In this document: piece after piece, positions 18,001 to 25,728 of the stretch | Position numbering within the stretch: position 1 is the stretch's first letter | How the letters are laid out: each line of letters begins with the position of its first letter | From: Flavobacterium acetivorans | Lineage (GTDB): Bacteria > Bacteroidota > Bacteroidia > Flavobacteriales > Flavobacteriaceae | Length of the DNA stretch: 64,000 bases | Reading direction: 5' to 3' | Assembly (NCBI RefSeq): GCF_020911885.1 | Contig: NZ_CP087132.1 | Coordinates: 620,001 to 684,000, forward strand | Position numbers and translations under genes: made by a program | The notes under the pieces: model-generated | What the model saw: the letters and a program-made list of their open reading frames with translations, nothing else | What the model was told of the DNA's origin: nothing | The model's database searches: none

Positions 18001-18412
18001 CCAGAATATCCTGCGATTTTTTGTCGCCGGTTCCGTCTTTGGCTTTGATCAAAAAACCGATTTTCCCAATTCCTGTTGTGTTGTAATAGGTTTTTGGCGT
18101 AAAGGTTTTGGTATAGGTATCGTTTGCTGAATTATAGGTGAATTTTGCCGCTTCATCAGATGCTGTCCAAGCCCCATTATTTGGTGTTCCCTTTTGAGTA
18201 ACACCACTTGCATCGAAAGCCCAAGCCCAAAGGTAAAGCGCGTTTCCAGCCACTCCCCAAGTAGCCTCATTAATGCTGCTACCGTTAATGGTTATGGTTA
18301 TCGCAGTGTTTTCCTCAAATGTTGTGGGGCTTACAGAATAACTCACTGTTTGCTGTTGGGCAACAGCGATTAGTGTAAATAGTGTAAAAATTAAAAGTAA
18401 AGTTTTTTTCAT
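15074..18412 (-). CDS. Secreted GH13 alpha-amylase with T9SS sorting domain
   Basis: An 1112-residue multidomain enzyme. Order: signal peptide (about 1-19), two N-terminal beta domains (about 20-230), a CBM48-like domain with VYVAGSFNNWNP (about 255-345), the GH13 barrel (about 380-800), a spacer with two SprB-like beta repeats, and a C-terminal type A T9SS sorting domain beginning LYPNPTADVFE. GH13 region I is DVALNH (about 472), II is GFRWDLTKG (Asp about 551), III is TIFEHLG (Glu about 598) and IV is ESHDEER (Asp about 667), so the catalytic triad is present. It should cut alpha-1,4 links of starch outside the cell. A hairpin separates it from susE. Confidence 0.93.
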   Translation of the reverse strand: MKKTLLLIFTLFTLIAVAQQQTVSYSVSPTTFEENTAITITINGSSINEATWGVAGNALYLWAWAFDASGVTQKGTPNNGAWTASDEAAKFTYNSANDTYTKTFTPKTYYNTTGIGKIGFLIKAKDGTGDKKSQDILVAVGSFQVTLSSPVQNSTAIIASGSDFNIAATNSNGNASYVLKSNGIILNSNSSTASYSYTHSAIATNQNYELIVTQGSTVISKKFSVIVNPNTILEAMPAGLVDGINHNLADATKATLVLDAPLKDFVYVAGSFNNWNPTSAFAMKKDPVSGKFWLELTGLVSGENNSYQYWVVETTPIANSPALVKTADPYSTLVLSPYDDAGIPNATYPNMPTYPSGQSFEVTVLKTGQTPYNWQTPNFVKPEKEKLVVYEALIRDFDSGRNFQSLIDRIDYFKNLKINAIQLMPVMEFEGNESWGYNTSFHMALDKFYGTSDKLKEFIDLCHQNGIAVILDVALNHAFGRNPMVRMWMNDPDGDGFGAPTSENPYFNMVAKHSYNVGEDFNHQQARTQNYVQRVIKQWIEEYKIDGFRWDLTKGFTQNCAASDENCTNSYQQDRVDVLKSYADYSWSLDPTHYTIFEHLGTDAEEQQWANYRITETPSKGIMMWGNMNGAYNELSMGYTSNISRMNNASRGFAANRLMGYAESHDEERLMYKNLQFGNSTNATHNVKNLSTALSRMSAIGAVSLLVPGPKMIWQFGELGWDSSIFTCNNGSVNTSNDAISGDCKLDTKPQLQWTNNWLGDAKRSKIYKNWSTMIALKTTEAVFSGTATMANASSLYPNIKITNAALANTELKDVLILANFDVTQQNVATAFPYTGTWYNLMDNSSVEVVDVNAPISLPPGGFKVYGNQKSKLDIQPSDFELPTDNFSIESKGETCLGKNNGEININAAESYDYTAIVNGKAYAFVNNRLNISNLIPDTYVVCISVAGETFEQCYSITIPKGKTISGKSTVSSNKVLIEIEEGTAPYQIAVNGKSQFETTSSSFLIEAQSGDFVEVKTAKLCEGIYSRKIEDVPEMISLYPNPTADVFEIALPGSKDTLEIALYNVFSQLISRKVYPVVNDKVQLNLADQSEGVYFAKIFLDNPKVLTIIKK

Positions 18413-18436
18413 GGCTTGACAGTAATTAAATTAAAT

Positions 18437-18467
18437 AAAAAAAGGGCCATACGAAGACAGCCCTTTT
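18437..18467 (-). terminator. Intercistronic terminator/attenuator between susE and the amylase
   Basis: AAAAGGGC and GCCCTTTT (18440-18447, 18460-18467) form a stem, and on the minus strand it ends in seven T. It lies in the 84-bp gap inside an otherwise continuous locus, so partial termination would lower amylase expression relative to susCDE. Confidence 0.75.
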
Positions 18468-18496
18468 CAATAAATAAAATCAATTTTGATTAAAAA

Positions 18497-19642
18497 TTAA
18501 TTTGGTATTAATTTTAAACTGTAGTTTGCTGAATTATTTAAATCCAACACTACTTTGTAATTTCCAGCCGCTGGAACTTTCATATTCCCTCCATTAAGCT
18601 TTATTTTATTTTGGGATGTAGCTACAAGAGTTTCTACATTTCCAGACATTGTACCCATTTTTATAGACCAATCGTCTTTTAGACGAACTAGAAATTCATC
18701 CGCTTTTAATACTAAATCTTTGGTGTACATTCTATAATAGGGTGAAGCCGGATTAGTATCAAAAACTAAATCGGTAGGATTATCCCAACCATTAGGTGTA
18801 GCTGCTCCTATTATAGCCACTCGCACTTTAGCAATAGTATAAGTATTTGCTAACCAATCTACAGTAAAGAAATAAGTTCCTGCACCATCTACTGGTTTAA
18901 TGTCTTTTCCGCCTAATGTTGTAAATGTATTTGGATTTTCAGTAAGATCACCCTTATCACCAGACCAAGCTGGACCAGGGGTAAATTTGAATGCTGGAGA
19001 AGCATTATTCATCCACACAAAACCTTCGTATTTGCCGTTGTTATTTGCCGAAAATAATCTTGGTGCGTTATCTGGTGCCCAATCAGCAAAAGTGCTTGAG
19101 CCACCATAATTACCCGGAACATAAATCCTATCGAACTCATCAAAAGTATCAAAAGGATTTCCGGTAAAAGCTATTTCTTGAGAAATTGATTTAACTCCAT
19201 TTGCAGAAGATTCAAGTTGAGTAGATGGCATCCCTACCACTCTCATTTTAAAACTTCCAGAAGCTCCAATTGCACCTCCGGCACCTAACAACATAGAATT
19301 CAACTGTCTTTGGGTTAAAGTTTTCTCGTGATTTGATTTGGAACTATCATTAAAACTTCCAAGAACAAAAGATTGAGGTTCAGAAAAATCGGCTGTAGCT
19401 TTAACAACTTGCAGTGAATAAGTCACCGAAGCAGAATATCCAAAATCAGCGGAGGACCACTTTATTGTTGCTACATCATCAGCTGCTTTTGGAGCCGTCA
19501 ACACATAATCAGCTCCCGCCGGTGTGCTCAAAACGATATTTTGAATTACCGAAGCAACCGGATCCTGATTCTCATTTGTACAAGAAACCAACGAACTGGC
19601 TATTCCTGTCAATAAAATCAAACTTAAAAATATTTTTTTCAT
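18497..19642 (-). CDS. susE: SusE/SusF-family starch-binding outer-membrane lipoprotein
   Basis: A 381-residue surface lipoprotein with a lipobox ending SLVSC at about residue 21. The N-terminal part (about 30-165) is the SusE Ig-like domain, and two starch-binding beta domains follow (about 170-270, with YVPGNYGG and KFTPGPAWSGDKG, and about 275-381, with IIGAATPNGWDNPTDLVFD). Such proteins hold starch at the cell surface next to SusCD. It follows susD by 57 bp. Only one SusE/F protein is present here, unlike Bacteroides thetaiotaomicron, which has both. The symbol is by homology. Confidence 0.9.
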   Translation of the reverse strand: MKKIFLSLILLTGIASSLVSCTNENQDPVASVIQNIVLSTPAGADYVLTAPKAADDVATIKWSSADFGYSASVTYSLQVVKATADFSEPQSFVLGSFNDSSKSNHEKTLTQRQLNSMLLGAGGAIGASGSFKMRVVGMPSTQLESSANGVKSISQEIAFTGNPFDTFDEFDRIYVPGNYGGSSTFADWAPDNAPRLFSANNNGKYEGFVWMNNASPAFKFTPGPAWSGDKGDLTENPNTFTTLGGKDIKPVDGAGTYFFTVDWLANTYTIAKVRVAIIGAATPNGWDNPTDLVFDTNPASPYYRMYTKDLVLKADEFLVRLKDDWSIKMGTMSGNVETLVATSQNKIKLNGGNMKVPAAGNYKVVLDLNNSANYSLKLIPN

Positions 19643-19699
19643 AATATAAATTTTATTTAAACTCGTTAGTTAATCGATTCGAACCAAGGAGTTGTTTTA

Positions 19700-21298
19700 T
19701 TAATATCCAGGATTTTGCGACAAATTAGCATTAGCTCTCAATTCTTTATTTGGAATTGGGAATATCAACCTATTTGGAGATAAATCGGAACCAGATTGAC
19801 TTCCGCCCTTCCACTGCCAACTGTAAGTGTCTAAATACTTTTTAAATCTAATTAAATCTTGTCTTCTGTGTCCTTCCCAGTACAATTCTTTAGCTCTTTC
19901 ATTTAAAATGAATTGAGGTGTCAAATCAGATAAGGCAACAAGACCTACACCGGCTCTTTGTCTTAAATCATTAACATAGGTCAAAGCCGTAGCCGTACTT
20001 CCTTTTCCATTAACAACAGCCAATTCAGCATACATTAAATAAGCATCTGCCATTCTAAACAATGGGAAATCAGTATCGGGAAATGTTTGATCTTTACCAT
20101 TTCCTCCGGTCGAAGTTTTATTGGAAAATTTTATTAATTTTTTTCCTTGTTCAAATTTAGAATAGTCAGAAATAGAAGCTGGACTTGCATCACCAGGAAC
20201 ATACATGACACGAGCATCACTTGTACCAACAATATCAGCAAATTCTTTACGAACTCTAAAACCTTGCCATCCAAAATCTATACCCAATAATGGTGCAGAT
20301 ACAGCATCAGTAGACCCATGTAATAAATAGGTCATTCCTCCCCATGTTTTTGTATTTACCCCATCAAATGCAATAGGAAAAATAACTTCATCTTGGGCTC
20401 CATTAGTATTATTGTCAGCCTTAAACAGGTTTGCATAAGGTATTTGTGCAATACCATATCCTGAACCAATGATAGCATTTACAGCGGTCAATGCTTCTGC
20501 GCTTTTGTCAACTCCTGTATAAATAGAGGCATTCAAAAACAATTTGGCTTTAAGCATCCAAAGGGCCGCTTTATCTGCACGACCATATTCATTTGCTTTT
20601 GGCGCAGCCATATCCGCTTCTATAGCATCTAATTCGGTTATTATATAATTGAAAACAAATTCTCTTGTTTGCATTTGAGGCGGCGTCCCTAAAGGATCTG
20701 CATCAGTTCCAAAAGGTAATTTTCCAAAAATATCTATACCATGATAGTAAGACAATGCTCTTAAAAAGCGAGCTTCTGCCCTGTATCTTTTAATCTCTTC
20801 ACGCAAAGTTGCCGAAACGCCTCTGCTATCTAATTTTGCATCTGTAGTTTCTCTTAAGAATTCATTACTCAAACTAACCTGATAAAAAACTCGGGCAAAA
20901 AATGCTTCAAGAAAAACATTGTCTGCGTTCCAAGTGTTGAAATTCAAATCCTTAATAGTTGGATTATCACTTTCTCCCCAAGCTATAATTGCTTCATCGG
21001 TAGTTAATTCCTGCAATTGCCAGTATCCTCTTAAATATTGGGAGAATCCCTCATTAACAGTTCCTGCTCCGGATCCTAAGTCGGATTCCCCATCTGGCCC
21101 TTTCTGACCTGTAACGGCTAAACCACCGTAGATTTTTGCCAAAAATTGTTTGTATGCCCCCGGTGTAGCATAAAATTGCTCACTGGTAAAATCATCATCA
21201 TCTTTTGGAGTGATATCTAAGCTGCAAGAGGCTAATGTTACTAAGACAAATGCAATTAACACCTTTTTTATATCAAAATATTTTCTATATTTTTTCAT
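19700..21298 (-). CDS. susD: SusD/RagB-family starch-binding outer-membrane lipoprotein
   Basis: A 532-residue SusD-family protein that forms the lid of the SusC transporter and captures maltooligosaccharides. The lipobox LASC is near residue 25 and is followed by an acidic DDDD stretch. The N-terminal SusD_like region has EFLRETTDAKLD and AEARFLRALSYYHGIDIFGKLPF, typical of the TPR-like core. The C-terminal RagB/SusD domain has FPLFRMADAYLMYAE and LYWEGHRRQDLIRF and ends LSQNPGY, the family's usual close. It starts 11 bp after susC, so co-translation is likely. Confidence 0.96.
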   Translation of the reverse strand: MKKYRKYFDIKKVLIAFVLVTLASCSLDITPKDDDDFTSEQFYATPGAYKQFLAKIYGGLAVTGQKGPDGESDLGSGAGTVNEGFSQYLRGYWQLQELTTDEAIIAWGESDNPTIKDLNFNTWNADNVFLEAFFARVFYQVSLSNEFLRETTDAKLDSRGVSATLREEIKRYRAEARFLRALSYYHGIDIFGKLPFGTDADPLGTPPQMQTREFVFNYIITELDAIEADMAAPKANEYGRADKAALWMLKAKLFLNASIYTGVDKSAEALTAVNAIIGSGYGIAQIPYANLFKADNNTNGAQDEVIFPIAFDGVNTKTWGGMTYLLHGSTDAVSAPLLGIDFGWQGFRVRKEFADIVGTSDARVMYVPGDASPASISDYSKFEQGKKLIKFSNKTSTGGNGKDQTFPDTDFPLFRMADAYLMYAELAVVNGKGSTATALTYVNDLRQRAGVGLVALSDLTPQFILNERAKELYWEGHRRQDLIRFKKYLDTYSWQWKGGSQSGSDLSPNRLIFPIPNKELRANANLSQNPGY

Positions 21299-21309
21299 CC
21301 TTTATTTTA

Positions 21310-24228
21310 TTAAAAATTAGCATTTACACCCAACATATACATTCTTGCTCTAGGGTAAATTGACCCATCGATACCATCATTAAAAACTTCTGGATCAATG
21401 TTCTTATAATTCGTTATTGTAAGCACATTTTGAACACCTGCATAGAATCTTAAAGATGTTTTACCACCTAAAACTTCGCTAAATTTATACCCTAATGTAA
21501 CATTGTCTAACTTAAGGAAAGAACCATCTTTAACATAATAATCGGATTCTTTTACAGCCGAAGTAAAAAACGTATTGCTATAATCAACCGGCGCATTATT
21601 CAAGGTATTATCAACCGTATTATTGATCGAAGTCAATACCGATCTATCCGCAGATATTCTATCATATACATAATTACCTAAACTTGCTCTCCAAGCCATT
21701 GAAAAATCCCAATTTTTATAAAATGTTGCATTTGCCATGAAGCCCATGGTAACATCTGCTTGTGGTTTTTTATAATTGTATTTATCGTTGCTGTCAATAA
21801 CACCATCTTTATTTCTATCCACATAAACCCCTTGAATAGCTTTACCAGCGACATCATACACTTGCTCGTATACCCAATAAGAAAAAGGAGCCAATCCTAC
21901 TTTATGTGTCTGTACAAAACCGCCTAATCCTACTCCGCCTATTTGAAGCCCATCAGAAAACAAATCCGTTATCTCCGATTTATTGTAGGCAACGTTATAA
22001 TTTAAATTCAGATTAAATTTTTCGTTTTGTACTGCCTGATAGTTTAATGAAAAGTCTACTCCTTTTGATTGTAAAGAACCGATATTTCTATAACCATAGA
22101 TTCTCAAATTCTGCAAAGATCCTTCGGCAACCTGAGAAAATAAATCATTTGTCTCTGAGAAATAACCATCCAACGATCCTTTTAAACGATTATTCATAAA
22201 GCCAAAATCCAAACCAATGTTATATTTCGTGCTTCTTTCCCATTTTAAATTCTCATTGTAACCTTCTGGCTTAGAAATAACCACGAATGAATTCCCGAAT
22301 TGGTAGGAATTATTGTTAGAAGTAGAATATCTTTTGAACCAATCAATAGGTGCATTAATATTTTGTTGACCCACTTCGCCATAACCCAATCGCAATTTCA
22401 GATCAGAAATAGCGTTAGAATCTTTCAAGAAATTTTCTTCTTTAATTTTCCATGCAAAAGCATAACCAAGGAAATTTGCCCATTTGTTTTCTGGAGAAAT
22501 TTTAGAAGAACCGTCTCTTCTAAAGTTAACTGTTAGCAAATACTTGCTGTCGAAACCTAAGTTAGCACGACCAAAATAAGCTCCTAATTTATTTCCCGGA
22601 TCAGTATAAACATCTTCATTTTTTTCTTCTCCCAGATTCAATCCAAAAAGATTTCTGTTTCCTGATCTGTAATCTCGTTTGCCAAATTCCTGATATTCAT
22701 AACCTCCTAGGAAATCTACATCTAATTTGCCAAATGATTTATTGTAGTTCAATTGTGCGCTTATGTTATTGTTTTTATTGTGATACCAAGTTTCTGAATA
22801 TGAACCTATTTGCTCATTTCCTACAACACTCGCATTATAACCGGAACGAGAAAGTGGATTTATAGTTACACTACCGTCTCCGTCTTGTTTGTCCATCCCA
22901 GCATTCAAAATTGCTCTTAACTCAGGTAAAAAATGGAATTTATAATCAATATTAATATTTCCAAAAAATCTATGACCATTAGAAATATCTCGTCTTTCTT
23001 TTAATTGACTTACCGGATTTGAAGTTCCTCTTGGATTTCCTGAAACAGGATCTGTCCATTCTGTATACCCTCCAAAAATAGAATTGGAATCATATACCGA
23101 CTGAGTAGGATCATAAGAAATAGCACTTCCTATTGCGCCTTCATCAGCATTTCTTTTGGTTGTATAAGAATAATTAGCTGTAAGATTAACTTTCAAATGA
23201 TCCTCAAAAAACGTTGGATTTAAAGCTGCCGATGCCGTTGATCTCTTGAAATTAGAAGTCATCAAAATACCGTTATTATCCGTATTTCCTATTGTTAATC
23301 TTGAAGGTATTTTTTTAAACAAATTACCCATCACCGATAAACTAACATCTGAAGTTACAGAAGTATGGAAAATTTCTTTTTGCCAATCCGTTTTTGAATT
23401 GCCTAAAAGTCCAACTTTACCGGGTGCTACTTCGCCAACTAAGGCTCTGTAATCATCGGCTGAATATACATCAATCTTCTTAGCCAAAGTATTCAAGGTC
23501 GTAAAGGTATTCAATGAAACCTGAATGTCTTTTTTAGATCCTTTTTTAGTCGTTATGATAATCACCCCATTTGAACCTCTATTTCCATATATAGCAGTTG
23601 CAGATGCATCTTTTAATATAGAGAATGTTTCAATGTCATTTGGATTAACCGCCGAAAGTCCGCCATCAATTGGCAAACCATCAATTACGATTAATGGATC
23701 ATTACTTGCTGCTAAAGACGAACCCCCACGAATTCTTATAACCGCTTCATTACCCGGCGTCCCAGATGAAGTTACCACAACACCAGGAGCTCGCCCGTTA
23801 AGAAGACCGTCTACACTTGTAATTGCTCCTCTGTTAAATTCCTTGGTAGTAATTAAATCTACAGCACCTGTAGCATCTTTTTTCTTAACGCTTCCGTATC
23901 CTACCTGAACCACCACTTCTTTTAATTGATTCTCATCTTCTCCTAAAGAAACATTTACTATTTTTTGGGAATCATAATTAATTATCGCGTTCTTATATCC
24001 AATAAAAGAGAATACTATTTTATCTCCTTTTTTAATATTTGATAATTGGTACTTGCCGTCAAAATCTGTTGAAACACCATTTGTACTGCCTTGTATATTT
24101 ATATTCACTCCCGGAATAGGTTGTCCTGATGTTTTATCCAGAACAATCCCGCTTATAGTATTCTGTGCCAGAACACCAAAAGGCAACAGCAGCAATAAAA
24201 ATAACAACTTCTTATAAATTGTTTTCAT
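21310..24228 (-). CDS. susC: SusC/RagA-family TonB-linked transporter
   Basis: A 972-residue TonB-dependent outer-membrane transporter for maltodextrins. After the signal peptide (about 1-21, ending GVLAQ) comes a carboxypeptidase-regulatory-like domain (about 23-98, GIVLDKTSGQPIPGVNI...DGKYQL). A TonB-box-like EVVVQVGYG follows, then a plug (about 115-225, with IRIRGGSSL and GSNGVIIITTKKG) and a 22-strand barrel ending MYMLGVNANF. It heads the minus-strand arm of the locus (susC, susD, susE, amylase, Fn3 lipoprotein) and is divergent from the LacI gene. Confidence 0.96.
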   Translation of the reverse strand: MKTIYKKLLFLLLLLPFGVLAQNTISGIVLDKTSGQPIPGVNINIQGSTNGVSTDFDGKYQLSNIKKGDKIVFSFIGYKNAIINYDSQKIVNVSLGEDENQLKEVVVQVGYGSVKKKDATGAVDLITTKEFNRGAITSVDGLLNGRAPGVVVTSSGTPGNEAVIRIRGGSSLAASNDPLIVIDGLPIDGGLSAVNPNDIETFSILKDASATAIYGNRGSNGVIIITTKKGSKKDIQVSLNTFTTLNTLAKKIDVYSADDYRALVGEVAPGKVGLLGNSKTDWQKEIFHTSVTSDVSLSVMGNLFKKIPSRLTIGNTDNNGILMTSNFKRSTASAALNPTFFEDHLKVNLTANYSYTTKRNADEGAIGSAISYDPTQSVYDSNSIFGGYTEWTDPVSGNPRGTSNPVSQLKERRDISNGHRFFGNINIDYKFHFLPELRAILNAGMDKQDGDGSVTINPLSRSGYNASVVGNEQIGSYSETWYHNKNNNISAQLNYNKSFGKLDVDFLGGYEYQEFGKRDYRSGNRNLFGLNLGEEKNEDVYTDPGNKLGAYFGRANLGFDSKYLLTVNFRRDGSSKISPENKWANFLGYAFAWKIKEENFLKDSNAISDLKLRLGYGEVGQQNINAPIDWFKRYSTSNNNSYQFGNSFVVISKPEGYNENLKWERSTKYNIGLDFGFMNNRLKGSLDGYFSETNDLFSQVAEGSLQNLRIYGYRNIGSLQSKGVDFSLNYQAVQNEKFNLNLNYNVAYNKSEITDLFSDGLQIGGVGLGGFVQTHKVGLAPFSYWVYEQVYDVAGKAIQGVYVDRNKDGVIDSNDKYNYKKPQADVTMGFMANATFYKNWDFSMAWRASLGNYVYDRISADRSVLTSINNTVDNTLNNAPVDYSNTFFTSAVKESDYYVKDGSFLKLDNVTLGYKFSEVLGGKTSLRFYAGVQNVLTITNYKNIDPEVFNDGIDGSIYPRARMYMLGVNANF

Positions 24229-24261
24229 ACTTTTCGTTTAAGTTAATTTGGTTTTTACTGA

Positions 24262-24280
24262 TTTTTACTCTTACTTCGAA
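24262..24280. promoter_or_regulatory. Candidate operator shared with the MFS arm (copy 1)
   Basis: TTTTTACTCTTACTTCGAA lies 34-52 bp before the susC start, just downstream of the predicted -7 box. It differs at 2 of 19 positions from 25653-25671, upstream of the MFS gene. A further TTTTTAC lies just before it at 24252. The LacI protein encoded between them is the obvious candidate to bind. Confidence 0.5.
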
Positions 24281-24283
24281 TGT

Positions 24284-24315
24284 TAAATTTATGTAAATTT
24301 TAGAACGCCCGACAA
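24284..24315 (-). promoter_or_regulatory. Probable susC promoter
   Basis: On the minus strand TTG (complement of 24313-24315) is followed after 21 bp by TAAATTTA (24284-24291), which matches TAnnTTTG except for the last base. It would place the transcription start close to the candidate operator. Confidence 0.5.
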
Positions 24316-24454
24316 AAGCATTTTTCAAATGGCTTACGAAAACGTGGTAGTGTTGAAAACTTTATATATATTACAGGTTTTTGAGCACATAATTAGGATA
24401 ATCTAAATAATTAATACCTTAATTTACGGAAACAAAATTTATCAAATTGTTATC

Positions 24455-25474
24455 ATGAAGAAGAAAATAACCCTTAAACAAATAGCCCGAGAATTGGACG
24501 TGTCCATTTCAACCGTTTCGAAGTCACTTAGAGACAGTTCCGAAATTGGAGAGGAGACCCGATTAAAAGTACAGGCTTTTGCCAAATTCTATAATTACAA
24601 GCCCAACAATATTGCCCTGAGTTTAAAAAACAGAAAGTCAAAAGCTATAGGAATAATCATCCCCGAGATTGTACATCATTTTTTCTCGACTGTCATCAAC
24701 GGAATTGAACAAGTAGCCAACGAATACGGCTATAGTGTTATCATCTGTCTTTCGGACGATTCTTTTGACAAAGAGGTCCTTAACATGGAAATGCTGGCCA
24801 ACGGAAGCATCGATGGTTTTATCATGTCGTTATCTAAAGAAACCCAGTTCAAAGGCGATTTTCATCATATTACCGAAGTAATCAATCAAGGAATGCCCGT
24901 TGTCATGTTTGACAGGGTAACCAATGAAATCCTTTGCGACAAAGTCATTATTGACGACAAATCGGCCGCCTACGAGGCAGTTCAAAGCCTGATTGACAAT
25001 GGAAAGAAAAAAATTGCCCTGGTAACCACGGTCGATTATGTAAGTGTGGGCAAACTAAGAACGGATGGTTATGTTAAAGCGCTTTTGGACAACGGAATCC
25101 CATTTGATGAAAATTTAATCATCAAAATTGAAGATGTAGATACTTGCGAAATCATCATCAGCAAACTATTGCAAGACAAAGCCATTGATGCCGTTTTTGC
25201 GGTAAACGAGCTTTTTGCGGTAACCTGTATTAAAACAGCCAATAAAATGGGGATAAGAGTTCCCGAAGATTTATCCGTAATTGCTTTTACTGACGGTATC
25301 ATTTCAAAATACTCGACTCCTACCATTACTACCGTAAGCCAAAACGGAATAAAAATGGGCAATAAAGCCGCAAAAATGCTCATTGACAGATTAGAATCTG
25401 AGGAAGATGAAGAAGAAAATTACAAAACCGAAGTAATTGAGACCCATCTGATCGAAAGAGAATCAACTAATTAA
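24455..25474 (+). CDS. LacI-family transcriptional regulator of the maltodextrin locus
   Basis: A 339-residue LacI/GalR-family DNA-binding regulator. The helix-turn-helix is at residues 5-25 (TLKQIARELDVSISTVSKSL), with the hinge near residue 50 and a periplasmic-binding-protein-like effector domain from about residue 60 (AIGIIIPEIVHHFFSTVINGIEQ), ending in the usual TTVSQNGIKMGNKAAKML. It sits between the divergent susC arm and the MFS-pgmB-GH65-GH97 arm, so it most likely controls both in response to a maltooligosaccharide or a sugar phosphate. A heptad repeat begins directly after its stop codon. Confidence 0.93.
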   Translation: MKKKITLKQIARELDVSISTVSKSLRDSSEIGEETRLKVQAFAKFYNYKPNNIALSLKNRKSKAIGIIIPEIVHHFFSTVINGIEQVANEYGYSVIICLSDDSFDKEVLNMEMLANGSIDGFIMSLSKETQFKGDFHHITEVINQGMPVVMFDRVTNEILCDKVIIDDKSAAYEAVQSLIDNGKKKIALVTTVDYVSVGKLRTDGYVKALLDNGIPFDENLIIKIEDVDTCEIIISKLLQDKAIDAVFAVNELFAVTCIKTANKMGIRVPEDLSVIAFTDGIISKYSTPTITTVSQNGIKMGNKAAKMLIDRLESEEDEEENYKTEVIETHLIERESTN

Positions 25475-25509
25475 GTGAGTTGTGAGTTATCGGTTGTGAG
25501 TTTTGTGAC
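25475..25509 (+). repeat. 7-bp periodic repeat after lacI stop
   Basis: Starting on the base after the TAA, the sequence reads GTGAGTT, GTGAGTT, ATCGGTT, GTGAGTT, TTGTGAC, and then continues weakly in the same phase. The GTTGTGA phase of this repeat is the same heptamer that is repeated four times inside leuS. Confidence 0.8.
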
Positions 25510-25563
25510 ACTTCTTCACTCCTAACTTCCCGCCTCTAAGCTTTTTTTCTTACTTTATTCATT

Positions 25564-25579
25564 ACTACAACCTTGTAGT
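25564..25579. promoter_or_regulatory. Perfect palindrome upstream of the MFS gene
   Basis: ACTACAA-CC-TTGTAGT is a perfect 7-bp inverted repeat, 150 bp before the MFS start. It could be an operator or a small transcript hairpin; no T-run follows that would make it a terminator. Confidence 0.4.
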
Positions 25580-25652
25580 TAAAAATATTACCTTTTATTA
25601 TTCCCTAAAAAGTAAAAGTTCAAAATAAATTTTTACTTTTACCTCATCAAAG

Positions 25653-25671
25653 CTTTTACTTTTACTTCGAA
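25653..25671. promoter_or_regulatory. Candidate operator shared with susC (copy 2)
   Basis: CTTTTACTTTTACTTCGAA matches the susC-upstream sequence at 24262-24280 in 17 of 19 positions. It ends 57 bp before the MFS start. A second TTTTTACTTTTAC lies at 25630-25642, and an inverted GTAAAAG at 25612-25618. Confidence 0.5.
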
Positions 25672-25687
25672 AAACAAGTTAAGTTTT

Positions 25688-25706
25688 GATAAGCATCGCG
25701 CTTATC
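25688..25706. promoter_or_regulatory. Inverted repeat in the MFS leader
   Basis: GATAAGC (25688-25694) and GCTTATC (25700-25706) are separated by ATCGC. It lies 22 bp before the ATG and could be an operator half-site pair or a leader hairpin. Confidence 0.4.
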
Positions 25707-25728
25707 GCATTCATTTTAAATGACGATA

